Source of the DNA: Antarcticimicrobium sediminis
GTDB lineage: Bacteria; Pseudomonadota; Alphaproteobacteria; Rhodobacterales; Rhodobacteraceae
Reading direction: 5' to 3'
NCBI RefSeq assembly: GCF_004348975.1
Contig: NZ_SMFP01000017.1
Location: 1-64,000, forward strand
DNA length: 64,000 nt
Under the pieces are notes generated by a model. That model saw nothing but the letters and a program-made list of their open reading frames with translations, did not search any database and was not told the origin of the DNA. The translations under genes and the position numbers were made by a program. Positions 43,809-54,522 of the stretch are shown here, piece after piece; the stretch's first letter is position 1, and the number at the start of each line of letters is the position of its first letter.

Positions 43809-45996
43809 AACGTCCCTCTGCTTTCAATGCCGCCGGGGTCAGCCCGGTGGGCGCAAGGATATCCGCCAGCGCATCGGTGACTCCAGCCGCCATGTCGCGC
43901 CCGCCGCAGACCATGATGCGGGCGCCGTTCCGGATCAGGCGGGTCACTTCCAGGGCATCGCCGCGCAGCGCGTCCTGGACATAGCGGCGCTGTTTGCCGC
44001 GCGAGGTGGCGGTGATCAGGTCGGTCAACCGTCCTTCGGTCTGCCAATCCGCAAGGTCATCGCCATAGAAAAAGTCGCTGTCGCGCTGACGCATGCCAAA
44101 GAACAGGTGGATCGGCCGCTGTCGACGATTGGCGCGGATAAACCCCGCCAAGGGACCAATCCCGGTGCCCGCGCCGATCAGGATCAATGGCGTGTGGCTG
44201 TGATCGGGGTGGAAGGCGGGATTGTGCCGTACGAAGGCGCGAACGCTGTCCCCGGGTTGCAAAGCCATGAGCTGACCCGAGCACAGGCCGCCGACGTGTT
44301 TTCTGACCACGATCTCGATGAAACCGTCGCGGTGCCCCGAGGCCAGCGAGTAAAACCGCGGCATCGGTGAACCTTCGGGCTGGATCCCGATCAGATCCCC
44401 CGCTTTGAACCGGCCAAAACCACGCCCGGTCAGGCGATGCCACAGCGACACCTTCGGCAGGGCAAAGCGCAGGATCGCCGCCGGGGCCTGCGCTTCGCTT
44501 CCATAGTCGCGCCGCGATTTCAGCATCAAGGACCGGGTCGGGGCCGGGACCGGTTGGTAGGCAAGATTCAGGTCAATCCCGAGCGCATCCCCCAGCGCAT
44601 GCCCCCAGCGCGCAAATTCTTGCGGCGACTGACGCTCGATCGTGTCGAGCGGCAAGAGTTCAGGCCAGCCTTTCGCCTTGGCCGCAGCGGCGACGGCTTT
44701 CGCAAAGCCGCAGTAAGCCGGGAAGCTGCGGTCGCCGAAACCGAGCACGGCCAAGGGTATGGCGGGTACATGACCCAGGGCTTCCAGCCGGTCAAGGAAC
44801 CCCTTGGCCGAGGCCGGTGCTGCGCCGTCGCCATAGGTCGCGGCCAGAACGATGATCCGTTCGGCGTTGGCGTAGCGATCCGGTGCGAACGCTGACATCG
44901 GGCCGACGTGAACGCTTTGACCCGCCTTCGTCAGCGCCTTGTGCAACGTTGCCGCAAAGCCCCATGTGCTGCCGCCTTCGCTGCCGACAAGCAGGATCGT
45001 CTTGGCCTGTCCGGCGGTTTTGTTGCCGTGAATGCGGGGCCGTGCGCGCCGCCCGGCAAGCCAGATCAGCACACCCGTTGCGCCCATCACCGGCACGCCA
45101 AGCGCCAATAGACCAAGGATCAGACCCAGAACCGCCGCGCCTTGTCCGGTGTGCAGCATATAGATGGTCTCTGAGACGCGTTCCAAGCCGGTCAGATCGG
45201 CCCAGCCAAGAACTTCGCCGGTACCCTGGTCAAGGTATCCGGTGCCTTGATCGGTCTTGAGCGTGAACACATCCGTCGCATCGCCGGGATAGGGAAAGCT
45301 CAACTCGCGCAGCTCATTGACCGGCGTGGCCACAAGCAGCGCCATGTCGGTCACCGGCATGGCGACCGCGCCGCTGACCGCAGCCGGAAAGGCCGGGCCG
45401 TCACTGGCGTCGGGGAGCAGATCAAAGGTGGAGGCGGTCATCCACAGCGCCGTAAGCGATGATACCATCAGCCCAAAGATGGCGATCCGGGCGATTTCAA
45501 CGTGAATCCGTCCAGCAAGTGGCCCACGCAGAGGTGCGAACCAACGCCGCCAGCCACCCGCGCGACGCGCAACCAGCAGGGTGCCCGAAATCGCCAGCAC
45601 CAACATCGCCGCCGCGCCCAGAGCCATTGCAATGCGACCGCCATCACCCAGAAAAAGCGAACGGTGCAGGTTCGTCAGCCAGCGTTCCATCTGGTTTGGA
45701 TCGGCCGAGGCCACCCCCTGTCCCGTTGCGGGGTCAATCACGGCGGCGCCGGGGGTTCCGTTCTCGAACCAAAAGGCGGTGATCCGGCCCGACGGCGCGC
45801 GCCGGACCTGTTCCACCCCCGGATAGACAAGCTGTATACGCTCGGTCAGCGTGGCGACGCTCAGCCCGGCGTCGGCCTGCGGCGCGGCGAGACGTTCTGC
45901 CGCCGCAAAGACGGACAGTGCCGCGCCGCTGAGCGCAAGAACAGTGACAAGGACCAGAGCCACAAGACCCGGCCAGCGATGGAATGCGCGGATCAT
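43789..45996 (-). CDS. PepSY membrane - flavodoxin - ferredoxin reductase fusion
   Basis: The 735-residue protein has a PepSY-associated membrane part at residues about 1-340 with four or five spans and His in FHRWPG, LHRSLFLG, RIHVEIAR and MLHTGQG that could ligate haem. A flavodoxin-like FMN domain follows (about 350-490: LLVGSEGGSTWGFAATL, ATYGDGAAPASA). The C-terminal FAD/NADPH reductase (about 520-735) shows PRFYSLASGH, GAGTGIGPLAGFIR and CGGRDMAAGV, with a terminal aromatic Tyr. It should pass electrons from cytosolic NAD(P)H through FAD and FMN across the inner membrane. Followed by apbE, preceded by the DUF2271 gene. Confidence 0.85.
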   Translation of the reverse strand: MIRAFHRWPGLVALVLVTVLALSGAALSVFAAAERLAAPQADAGLSVATLTERIQLVYPGVEQVRRAPSGRITAFWFENGTPGAAVIDPATGQGVASADPNQMERWLTNLHRSLFLGDGGRIAMALGAAAMLVLAISGTLLVARRAGGWRRWFAPLRGPLAGRIHVEIARIAIFGLMVSSLTALWMTASTFDLLPDASDGPAFPAAVSGAVAMPVTDMALLVATPVNELRELSFPYPGDATDVFTLKTDQGTGYLDQGTGEVLGWADLTGLERVSETIYMLHTGQGAAVLGLILGLLALGVPVMGATGVLIWLAGRRARPRIHGNKTAGQAKTILLVGSEGGSTWGFAATLHKALTKAGQSVHVGPMSAFAPDRYANAERIIVLAATYGDGAAPASAKGFLDRLEALGHVPAIPLAVLGFGDRSFPAYCGFAKAVAAAAKAKGWPELLPLDTIERQSPQEFARWGHALGDALGIDLNLAYQPVPAPTRSLMLKSRRDYGSEAQAPAAILRFALPKVSLWHRLTGRGFGRFKAGDLIGIQPEGSPMPRFYSLASGHRDGFIEIVVRKHVGGLCSGQLMALQPGDSVRAFVRHNPAFHPDHSHTPLILIGAGTGIGPLAGFIRANRRQRPIHLFFGMRQRDSDFFYGDDLADWQTEGRLTDLITATSRGKQRRYVQDALRGDALEVTRLIRNGARIMVCGGRDMAAGVTDALADILAPTGLTPAALKAEGRYVEDVY

Positions 45997-46008
45997 GACC
46001 CTGCGCCC

Positions 46009-46479
46009 TTACATGTCGTAGGTGAAATTGGTGATGTAGCGGCGCCCCGGAACCGGGGTTCCTGCGCCCTCTGTGGTCAGCGGCACGACCACTTCGTTCG
46101 GGCTGTCGCGCATGTCCTCGACCGCCGCGTCGATGTGCAAGGTATAGCCTGCGTCAAACAGAGCATCGGTCAGATCAAGCGAGATTTCCAGCGATCGACC
46201 GGCACCAACGCTGGCGCCGGTGATCCCGTTGATCTGCGCGGTATCGCCACCCGTCGCCCGATACCAGTCGGTCAAGTGCTTGTAATATTTCGACTTGCCG
46301 CCCGCCATCCAAAGACTGCCAGCATAGGCCCCGGAGGCGTCAGTGACATAGAGCGCAACATAGGCACCGTCCCCACCGTAATTGCTAAGCTGTGTGGTCA
46401 TTGTGACTTGGCGTGCCATGGCAAGCCCGGGGAACGTCAGCGCCGTGGTGAGCAAGAGAGTTGCGAAGGCGGATTTCAT
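46009..46479 (-). CDS. DUF2271 periplasmic protein, candidate flavoprotein
   Basis: The 156-residue protein has a signal peptide (cleaved after AMA, about residue 22) and the beta-rich DUF2271 pattern (GAYVALYVTDASGAYAGSLW, KYYKHLTDWYRATG). Residues 83-90 read INGITGAS. TGAS fits the (S/T)GA(T/S) motif to which ApbE enzymes attach FMN, with Ser90 as the possible acceptor. It lies 12 nt upstream of the reductase fusion, which leads into apbE. I infer a flavinylated periplasmic electron acceptor; the usual Asp a few residues earlier is less clear (Asp79). Confidence 0.75.
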   Translation of the reverse strand: MKSAFATLLLTTALTFPGLAMARQVTMTTQLSNYGGDGAYVALYVTDASGAYAGSLWMAGGKSKYYKHLTDWYRATGGDTAQINGITGASVGAGRSLEISLDLTDALFDAGYTLHIDAAVEDMRDSPNEVVVPLTTEGAGTPVPGRRYITNFTYDM

Positions 46480-46551
46480 TGGGGGTCCTTTCGGTCTAAG
46501 TACTTGAAGTTATACGGCGCGCCGGGCGTTTTCCGTCGGCGAAACCGGTCT

Positions 46552-46905
46552 TCATTTGGTCTGAACTTTGGGCGCGGTACCGTTTCCGAATAGCCCGTTC
46601 TTGGGCGGAGCTACGGAGCCAGCGGGGGCTGGATTGCGGGCGTTGCCGCGGCAATCGTCGCAGTCATCATCGTCGTCGTCATCATCATCATCGTGATGGC
46701 GGCGATGGTCGTCGTCATGTTCGTCATCGTCATCATGTTTGTCGCTGACGAACACCAGAGGCAGCGAGTCGGTTGCGGATCGGAACAGCGCCTTGACGGA
46801 CTGGCCAAAACCGTCGTCGTCGTTGCGCGCGGCACTCCAGGCGGGAAAACCGATCGTGGCGGTCAAGGCCGTAGAGGCGATCAGAATCGCGAGGGCCTTT
46901 TTCAT
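46552..46905 (-). CDS. Secreted Asp/His-rich protein, probably metal binding
   Basis: The 117-residue protein has a signal peptide (cleavage near AWSA, residue 25). The middle section (about 57-86) is almost only Asp and His, followed by CDDCRG with two Cys. The coding DNA there is a GAT/GAC/CAT trinucleotide repeat (about 46663-46740). The C-terminus is Pro/Asn/Gly-rich. No family is recognised. The composition suggests low-affinity binding of several divalent metal ions in the periplasm. It lies in line with the DUF2271/reductase genes. Confidence 0.65.
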   Translation of the reverse strand: MKKALAILIASTALTATIGFPAWSAARNDDDGFGQSVKALFRSATDSLPLVFVSDKHDDDDEHDDDHRRHHDDDDDDDDDDCDDCRGNARNPAPAGSVAPPKNGLFGNGTAPKVQTK

Positions 46906-47000
46906 GGCGGGGTCTCCTTTTGTTTGCTGGGATCAATCTGGGGGCGCCAACTGAGGTCTTCCTGACGGCGCTGCGATTCTTGCTTCAGCTTGCTGTCAGG

Positions 47001-47029
47001 AAAAAGGCCCCACCGGATTTGGCGGGGCC
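47001..47029 (-). terminator. Intrinsic terminator after the cytochrome b561 gene
   Basis: On the minus strand GGCCCCGCC (47029-47021) pairs with the complement of 47006-47014 (one G-U pair) and is followed by TTTTT (47005-47001). It separates the pepSY-cytochrome operon from the Asp/His-rich gene. Confidence 0.7.
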
Positions 47030-47068
47030 AGTGAGGGCCGAAGGGACGTATCAGCCCTGGGGGGAAAC

Positions 47069-47734
47069 TCAGGCGATGTCACCCGGTCCGGGGGCACGTT
47101 TGTCGCCGGTGACCATGGCGCGGGCCAGATTTTCGCGATGCCGGAAGGAGGCCAACACGACGCCGCCCACATGGGCCGCGATCAACAAAAGCATCAGATT
47201 GGCAAGCACCTCATGGGCCTCTTTCACGGCGCTGTCGCCGCCCTCACCATGTTCACGCCCTTCGTGGTCCTCATCGGCATAGGCCGGGGCCACGATCTGC
47301 GGCAGTTCGGGCAGCATCGCGATGCGGGTCTCATCCTCCAGCAGCCAGCCGGTGAAGGCCGTGCCCGAAAGGGTGACCAGCAAGGCCACAATCATCGCCG
47401 CCCCGGCAGGGTTATGGCCAAGATAGCGGGGTTCGCGGCCCGCGATCATGTCGCCCAGATAGGCCATGATCGCCGCAGGCCCCTTGATAAACTGGGAAAA
47501 CCGCGCATAGCGGCTGCCGATCAGGCCCCAGACCAGACGAAAGGCGACCAGCCCCGCCACGACATAGCCCGCCATCTCGTGCACCGTGGAAAGTTCCTCG
47601 GCGCTCAGATAGGCCACCGTAAAGGCCGCCACGAGGCCCCAGTGAAAAATCCGGACCATAGGATCCCAGACACGTCTTTTGGCTTGCGCTGTCTGCGCGC
47701 CTGCTCCGTCATCCTGAACGGACGTTTCAGTCAT
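47069..47734 (-). CDS. Cytochrome b561-family membrane protein
   Basis: The 221-residue protein has four membrane spans with conserved His: VRIFHWGLVAAF, VHEMAGYVVAGL, and HEVLANLMLLLIAAHVGGVV. This is the prokaryotic cytochrome b561 pattern, binding two haems and moving electrons between quinol and periplasm. The loop between spans 3 and 4 is unusually rich in Asp/Glu/His (YADEDHEGREHGEGGDSA). The start at 47734 overlaps the pepSY stop by 8 nt (ATGACTGA). Confidence 0.85.
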   Translation of the reverse strand: MTETSVQDDGAGAQTAQAKRRVWDPMVRIFHWGLVAAFTVAYLSAEELSTVHEMAGYVVAGLVAFRLVWGLIGSRYARFSQFIKGPAAIMAYLGDMIAGREPRYLGHNPAGAAMIVALLVTLSGTAFTGWLLEDETRIAMLPELPQIVAPAYADEDHEGREHGEGGDSAVKEAHEVLANLMLLLIAAHVGGVVLASFRHRENLARAMVTGDKRAPGPGDIA

Positions 47735-48008
47735 CGTCTTCATCCTCATACTCGATTTCAAGCACTTTCAACGTCGACGGATGCACCGTCACTTCGATCT
47801 GGCGCCCCTCGGCATCGCGACCGTTGATTTCATAACAGCCGTCGTCGATCTTGATGCGCCGGACGGTCCAGCCGTTCTCGCTGGCCAGACGTGCGACGGC
47901 TTCGCGCGGTTGCCAATCGGCCATGGGCACGAAACAATCGTCACCGGCCAGCGCCGCTGCGGCCGGAAACACCGAAAGAAAAGCGAGAATTGTCAGGGAC
48001 TTCTTCAT
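47727..48008 (-). CDS. Small exported PepSY-domain protein
   Basis: The 93-residue protein has a signal peptide (AAALAG, about residue 22). One PepSY domain follows (WQPREAVARLASENGWTVRR, DDGCYEINGRDAEGRQIEV), and the C-terminus is acidic (EYEDEDDD). Two Cys remain in the mature part and could pair. It is the first gene of the minus-strand operon with cytochrome b561 and is divergent from a two-component system. Such PepSY proteins often accompany cytochrome b561 and act in the periplasm; role not settled. Confidence 0.75.
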   Translation of the reverse strand: MKKSLTILAFLSVFPAAAALAGDDCFVPMADWQPREAVARLASENGWTVRRIKIDDGCYEINGRDAEGRQIEVTVHPSTLKVLEIEYEDEDDD

Positions 48009-48174
48009 GGGGCAAACTCCAGCTTTGGGCCGACTCCGGTTTGTGGTCGTCTTGACGGCAACTTCGGCCCTGAACCTGACGGGATCCTGAAGACCGTGCC
48101 GTATAGCCATCAGCTTCACGTCAGCCCGGGCGCAGACAAGATGGGCCTGACCTAGAAAAGGAAACCAGACCGCC

Positions 48175-48834
48175 ATGCGTATCCTGCTGATTGAAGATGA
48201 TCCCGTTCTGGGGGCCGCCGTGCGCGACCAGATCGCGGGGGATGGGCAGTCGGTGGATTGGGTGCAGCGGCTGGATGCGGCGGGCGACGCCATGGCGGGC
48301 GCGTCCTATGATCTGGTGCTGCTGGACCTGATGCTGCCCGATGGCCGGGGTATTCCCTTTCTGAAGGACCTTCGTAAGCGGGGCGACGTGACGCCGGTGA
48401 TCATCCTGACCGCGCTGGATCAGATTTCGGATCGGATCGAAGGGTTGAATGCCGGTGCCGACGATTATCTTGTGAAACCCTTCGATCTGGCCGAACTGTC
48501 GGCGCGCATCGGGTCCGTCGCGCGGCGCTATACCGGCAACCCCAACCCGATCATCACGCATGGGGCGCTCGACATCGACCTTGCCGCCCGCAGGATCACC
48601 CGCGATGGCAAGCCGGTGGCGCTGACCGCGCGTGAATGGGCGCTGTTCGAGGCCTTTCTTGCCCGCCCCGGTCAGCTTTTGTCCAAGGCCCAGCTTGAGG
48701 ACAAGCTCTATGCCTTTGACGCCGAGGTCGAGAGCAACACCATCGAGGTCCACGTCAGCCGGTTGCGCAAAAAGCTGGGGTCGAAGGTCGTCGAAACCGA
48801 GCGTGGCATGGGCTATCGTCTGGGCACGCCATGA
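48175..48834 (+). CDS. OmpR-family response regulator
   Basis: The 219-residue protein has a receiver domain with acidic pocket EDD (7-9), phospho-acceptor Asp51 in VLLDLMLPDG, Thr79 and Lys101 in YLVKPFD. A C-terminal winged helix (LTAREWALFEAFLARPGQLL, VHVSRLRKKLG, RGMGYRLG) is like QseB/PmrA. It overlaps the histidine kinase gene by 4 nt and is divergent from pepSY-cytochrome b561, which it probably controls. Confidence 0.9.
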   Translation: MRILLIEDDPVLGAAVRDQIAGDGQSVDWVQRLDAAGDAMAGASYDLVLLDLMLPDGRGIPFLKDLRKRGDVTPVIILTALDQISDRIEGLNAGADDYLVKPFDLAELSARIGSVARRYTGNPNPIITHGALDIDLAARRITRDGKPVALTAREWALFEAFLARPGQLLSKAQLEDKLYAFDAEVESNTIEVHVSRLRKKLGSKVVETERGMGYRLGTP

Positions 48835-50171
48835 GGTTGCCGCGCAGCCTGCGGGCCCGGTTGGCGCTGTCACTGGGGGTTTTGCTGACGCTTCTTTGGG
48901 TCGGCACCGCCTCGGTGACGGCCTTGATCCTGCGACGGGAGATGGACGAGGTTTTCGACAGCGCATTGGAGGAAACCGTGCAGCGCCTGTTGCCGCTGGC
49001 GGTCGTGGAGATTGTCGGGCGCGACGATGACGGCATCTCCCAACGGTTGGGGGCGATCCGCAATCATGACGAGGTCTTTACCTATGTCGTGCGCGACGCG
49101 CAGGGGCGTGTCCTGCTGCAATCGCATGACGCGGATCCGGCGGTCTTTCCGACCTATGACGGGCCGGGCTTTCGCCAGACGGCAACCCACAGGTTTTACA
49201 ATGAAGAGGCTTTGCAGGGCAGCGTCCGCATGTCGGTGGCCGAACCGCTTGATCACCGCGCCGCCGTGGCGCGCGAGATACAGATCGGTCTTGGGCTTCC
49301 GCTGCTGATCGTGATCCCGGTCGCACTGCTGGCCATCATTCTGGCGGTGCGGGCAAGCCTTCGCCCCCTGCGTCAGTTTCGCGACAGGCTGGACACGCGC
49401 AATGCACAGGATCTGACGCCCATTCCGGCGGGTGATATTCCATCCGAGATCTCGCCTATTGCAACCACTTTGAACGGCCTGTTGGGCAGGCTCAACGCGG
49501 CGTTCGATGCCGAGCGCAGCTTTGCCGCAAATGCAGCCCATGAGTTGCGCACACCACTGGCGGGGGCCATCGCGCAGGTGCAACGCCTTCAGTCAGAAAC
49601 CCATGATCCGGCGTCACAGGTCCGCGCTGCCGATATCGAAGTGACGCTCAAACGTCTTACCCGGCTGTCCGAACGGCTCATGCAACTGGCGCGGGTCGAG
49701 GGGGGGCGCCTGAGGCTGGACAAGGCGACGGATCTGCGCGCCGTTGCCCACATCGTCGTGGAAGACATCGCGCGCACGGTGGCCCCGGACCGCATTGCGC
49801 TGACGCTTCCCGACAGGCCGATGATGTCCGATCTTGATCCCGATACATTCGCGATCCTGTGCCGCAACCTTGTGGATAATGCGCTGCGGCACGGCGCGGA
49901 AAGCGCGCCCGTCACGGTTGTTCTGACCGCAGAGGGCAGGTTGACGGTCTCGAACGCGGGGGAGGTTGTGCCCCCTGAAAAGCTCGCGCTTTTGACCGAC
50001 CGCTTTGAACGCGCGGGGGCGGTTGCCGATGGCAGCGGCCTCGGGCTTGCGATTGTCGCGGCGATTGCCGATCGCATCGGTTCCCCGCTTGTTTTGAGAT
50101 CGCCCCGTTCGGGAAGCACGTCGGGGTTCGAAGTGACGGTCTCCCTTCCGGTGGAAAATCTGGCGACCTAG
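48831..50171 (+). CDS. Membrane sensor histidine kinase
   Basis: The 446-residue protein has a first membrane span at about 10-32, a periplasmic sensing region of about 120 residues, a second span near 160-180 and a HAMP linker. The H-box is NAAHELRTPLAG with phospho-His237. The ATPase domain shows CRNLVDNALRHG (N-box) and DGSGLGLAIVAA (G-box). The periplasmic part has several Asp/His residues (QSHDADPAVF), which could detect metal; inference only. It forms a QseC/PmrB-like pair with the regulator upstream. Confidence 0.9.
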   Translation: MRLPRSLRARLALSLGVLLTLLWVGTASVTALILRREMDEVFDSALEETVQRLLPLAVVEIVGRDDDGISQRLGAIRNHDEVFTYVVRDAQGRVLLQSHDADPAVFPTYDGPGFRQTATHRFYNEEALQGSVRMSVAEPLDHRAAVAREIQIGLGLPLLIVIPVALLAIILAVRASLRPLRQFRDRLDTRNAQDLTPIPAGDIPSEISPIATTLNGLLGRLNAAFDAERSFAANAAHELRTPLAGAIAQVQRLQSETHDPASQVRAADIEVTLKRLTRLSERLMQLARVEGGRLRLDKATDLRAVAHIVVEDIARTVAPDRIALTLPDRPMMSDLDPDTFAILCRNLVDNALRHGAESAPVTVVLTAEGRLTVSNAGEVVPPEKLALLTDRFERAGAVADGSGLGLAIVAAIADRIGSPLVLRSPRSGSTSGFEVTVSLPVENLAT

Positions 50172-50335
50172 ACCCATCTTGATGGGGAACGGAACACTTC
50201 CCCCGAGAGACGGGCCCGCATTTTGCTCTGGGATTGACAATATGGCTTTCGCAAAGCATGGCCTGAGGCCCGACATTTCACCATGATTTCCCCAAGGGCT
50301 GCCCGATGGCCGCCCGTAGTATTCAAGGCGCAGCC

Positions 50336-51262
50336 ATGACGATTGCCCACCTCGTGACCCATTCCGGCGGATTTCATGCCGATGAGCTTTTGTCCTCGGT
50401 CATCCTGACCCGTCTGTTTCCCGAGGCGCAGATTGTGCGCAGCCGTGACAAGGGCTGGATCACACCTGCCGAGGACCGGATCATTTATGACGTGGGCGGC
50501 GAGTTTGATGCCACAGCACAGATTTTCGACCACCACCAGCGCCCCAATCCGCTGCGCGAGGATGGCCAACCCTATAGCTCGTTCGGCTTGATCTGGGCGC
50601 ACTATGGCCGCGACTACCTGCGTGCGATGGATGTGCCAGAGCAGGATGTCGAGACGATCCACGGCTCCTTTGACCGGGGATTCGTGCTGCCGATCGACCT
50701 GCTCGACAACGGCGCTGTGAATTCGTCCGAGGCGGGGCCGCTTTTTGCAGGGCTGACACTGCCGGTGTTGCTGGAGAGCCTGAAACCGGTGTTCGATGAC
50801 CGCGAAGAGGGGGCAGATGACCGCGCTTTCATGGCCGCATTGCCGGTCGCGCGGGCTTTTGTCGAGGCGCAGATCAAGCGCAAGGCCGCGAAATACCGCG
50901 CCGAGGCGATGGTGCTGGCCGCGATCGAGGCCGCAGGAGAGGCGCATATTTTGGATCTGCCGATGGGCATGCCCTTTCGTGCAGGGGTTGAAAAAGCGGG
51001 GGCCGATCATCTGCTGTTCGTCCTGCACCCGCGCGACTCGGATTGGGCGCTGACCACGATCCGCACCGGCGAGAATACCTTTGATACCCGTGCCGACCTG
51101 CCCGCCGCATGGGCGGGGCTGACCGACGACGCGCTGGAAGCCGCCTGCGGCGTGAAAGGCGCGAAGTTCTGCCACAACGGGCGGTTTATCGCGGTGGCCA
51201 GCAGCCGCGAAGCGATCGCGCAGATGGCGGAATTGGCGGTGGCCGAGGCTTTGGCCGGGTAA
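50336..51262 (+). CDS. MYG1-family protein (DHH-like phosphoesterase)
   Basis: The 308-residue protein begins TIAHLVTHSGGFHADELLSS and contains YDVGGEFDATAQIFDHHQR, the metal-binding motifs of the MYG1/UPF0160 family. Eukaryotic MYG1 is an RNA exonuclease; the bacterial role is unclear. WITPAEDRIIYDVGG and the C-terminal FCHNGRFIAVASSREA also fit. The start at 50336 places the family N-terminus at residue 2. Not in an operon; uvrB converges on it. Confidence 0.85.
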   Translation: MTIAHLVTHSGGFHADELLSSVILTRLFPEAQIVRSRDKGWITPAEDRIIYDVGGEFDATAQIFDHHQRPNPLREDGQPYSSFGLIWAHYGRDYLRAMDVPEQDVETIHGSFDRGFVLPIDLLDNGAVNSSEAGPLFAGLTLPVLLESLKPVFDDREEGADDRAFMAALPVARAFVEAQIKRKAAKYRAEAMVLAAIEAAGEAHILDLPMGMPFRAGVEKAGADHLLFVLHPRDSDWALTTIRTGENTFDTRADLPAAWAGLTDDALEAACGVKGAKFCHNGRFIAVASSREAIAQMAELAVAEALAG

Positions 51263-51482
51263 CTTTTCTGGGCAAGCCTCGGCCAATCGGCTGTAGAGAA
51301 AGACGGGGGCGCATAAAGAAGGGCAGGGGCCTAAACCGCCCGGCGGCTTAGGCGCTAGTGGCGCGATGATGTGCGCCGCCGCCTTCTTTGTGGCCGGTTC
51401 TTTGTGGCTGATCTTTCCGGGCCGACAGTTGGGGTTTTTCCCAACCGTCAGGTGGGATTCAGGAAACTATCAAAGCCCCTCT

Positions 51483-53681
<2,199 letters not shown>

Positions 53682-53898
53682 CGCGGGGCTCCGGCTTGAC
53701 CCCCTAAATTTGTTCTTATTTTGTCCGGGCGCAAGGGGGGGAGCGTCATATGGGCCGGATCTTTGCCGGACCTGCGATGAAATCGCACAAACCGACCCTT
53801 GCCCGCGCACGTGCCACTGGCATGTGGAAAACCGCCTCTTGCCGCGCCGATGCGACTGTCGCATATAGGGACGAGTTTGACAGCACGGAGTCTCCCCC

Positions 53899-54210
53899 AT
53901 GCACGCGCGGATTTACCGACCGGCCCGAAACGCCATGACCTCGGGCATGGCAAAAACCCACCTTTGGGTTCTGGAATACGCCCCGGCCTCGGCCCGCGAC
54001 GTTGATCCGCTGATGGGTTGGACCTCGTCCTCCGACACTCAGGCCCAGGTGCATCTGCGGTTCGAAACCAAAGATGCCGCGCTTGAGTATGCTCAGGCAC
54101 ACGGGATCGATGCCCAGGTGATCGAACCGCATCAGCGCAAACAGAATGTCCGCCCGCGCGGGTATGGCGAAAACTTCGCCACCAACCGCCGTGCGCCCTG
54201 GACCCACTAG
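53899..54210 (+). CDS. Complex I accessory subunit, NDUFS4 family
   Basis: The 103-residue protein reads [74 protein letters not shown], the pattern of the 18-kDa (NDUFS4) ETC complex I subunit. This accessory subunit is typical of alphaproteobacterial and mitochondrial NADH:ubiquinone oxidoreductase. An ACGGAG site precedes the ATG. It marks the last core gene before the defence island. Confidence 0.9.
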   Translation: MHARIYRPARNAMTSGMAKTHLWVLEYAPASARDVDPLMGWTSSSDTQAQVHLRFETKDAALEYAQAHGIDAQVIEPHQRKQNVRPRGYGENFATNRRAPWTH

Positions 54211-54522
54211 GCTTTGTGAATCGGGGCTGTAAATCGGGGCAAAGTTGTCTCGGAATCGGGCTAAAGATCCCGCGAATGCGCGTTTTGATCTGTATGTAGG
54301 GCGCCCCAGCGGTGTCCTTGCTACACTTGGTTTTACATGAAGACTTTCTGCAACTCGCGATGAGTTGAGCTGCAAACCGTGCATACTTGTCGTGGGCTCG
54401 CGACAGAAGGGAAGTAATCGAGGTTATTGCCGTCGCCGGTCGACTTTGTGAAGCAAGTGGGCAACAAGACTTAACACCCTGACTTCAGGCTCCCTAACTG
54501 TCTACCGTGGTAAGTTTCCGCA
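54211..54522. other. 312-base stretch at the core/island boundary
   Basis: No gene or tRNA is visible. An inverted repeat CAACTC-GCGAT-GAGTTG (54351-54367) is present. Composition becomes AT-richer towards the right. It could be an integration boundary, but no att repeat was found. Confidence 0.35.

Noticed and set aside
46660-46740. Trinucleotide microsatellite as a non-coding repeat
   Set aside because: It encodes the Asp/His run of a protein with a signal peptide, so it is described as coding.
54211-54522. tRNA or tmRNA as the integration site of the defence island
   Set aside because: No cloverleaf, TpsiC-arm motif or CCA end could be found by reading.
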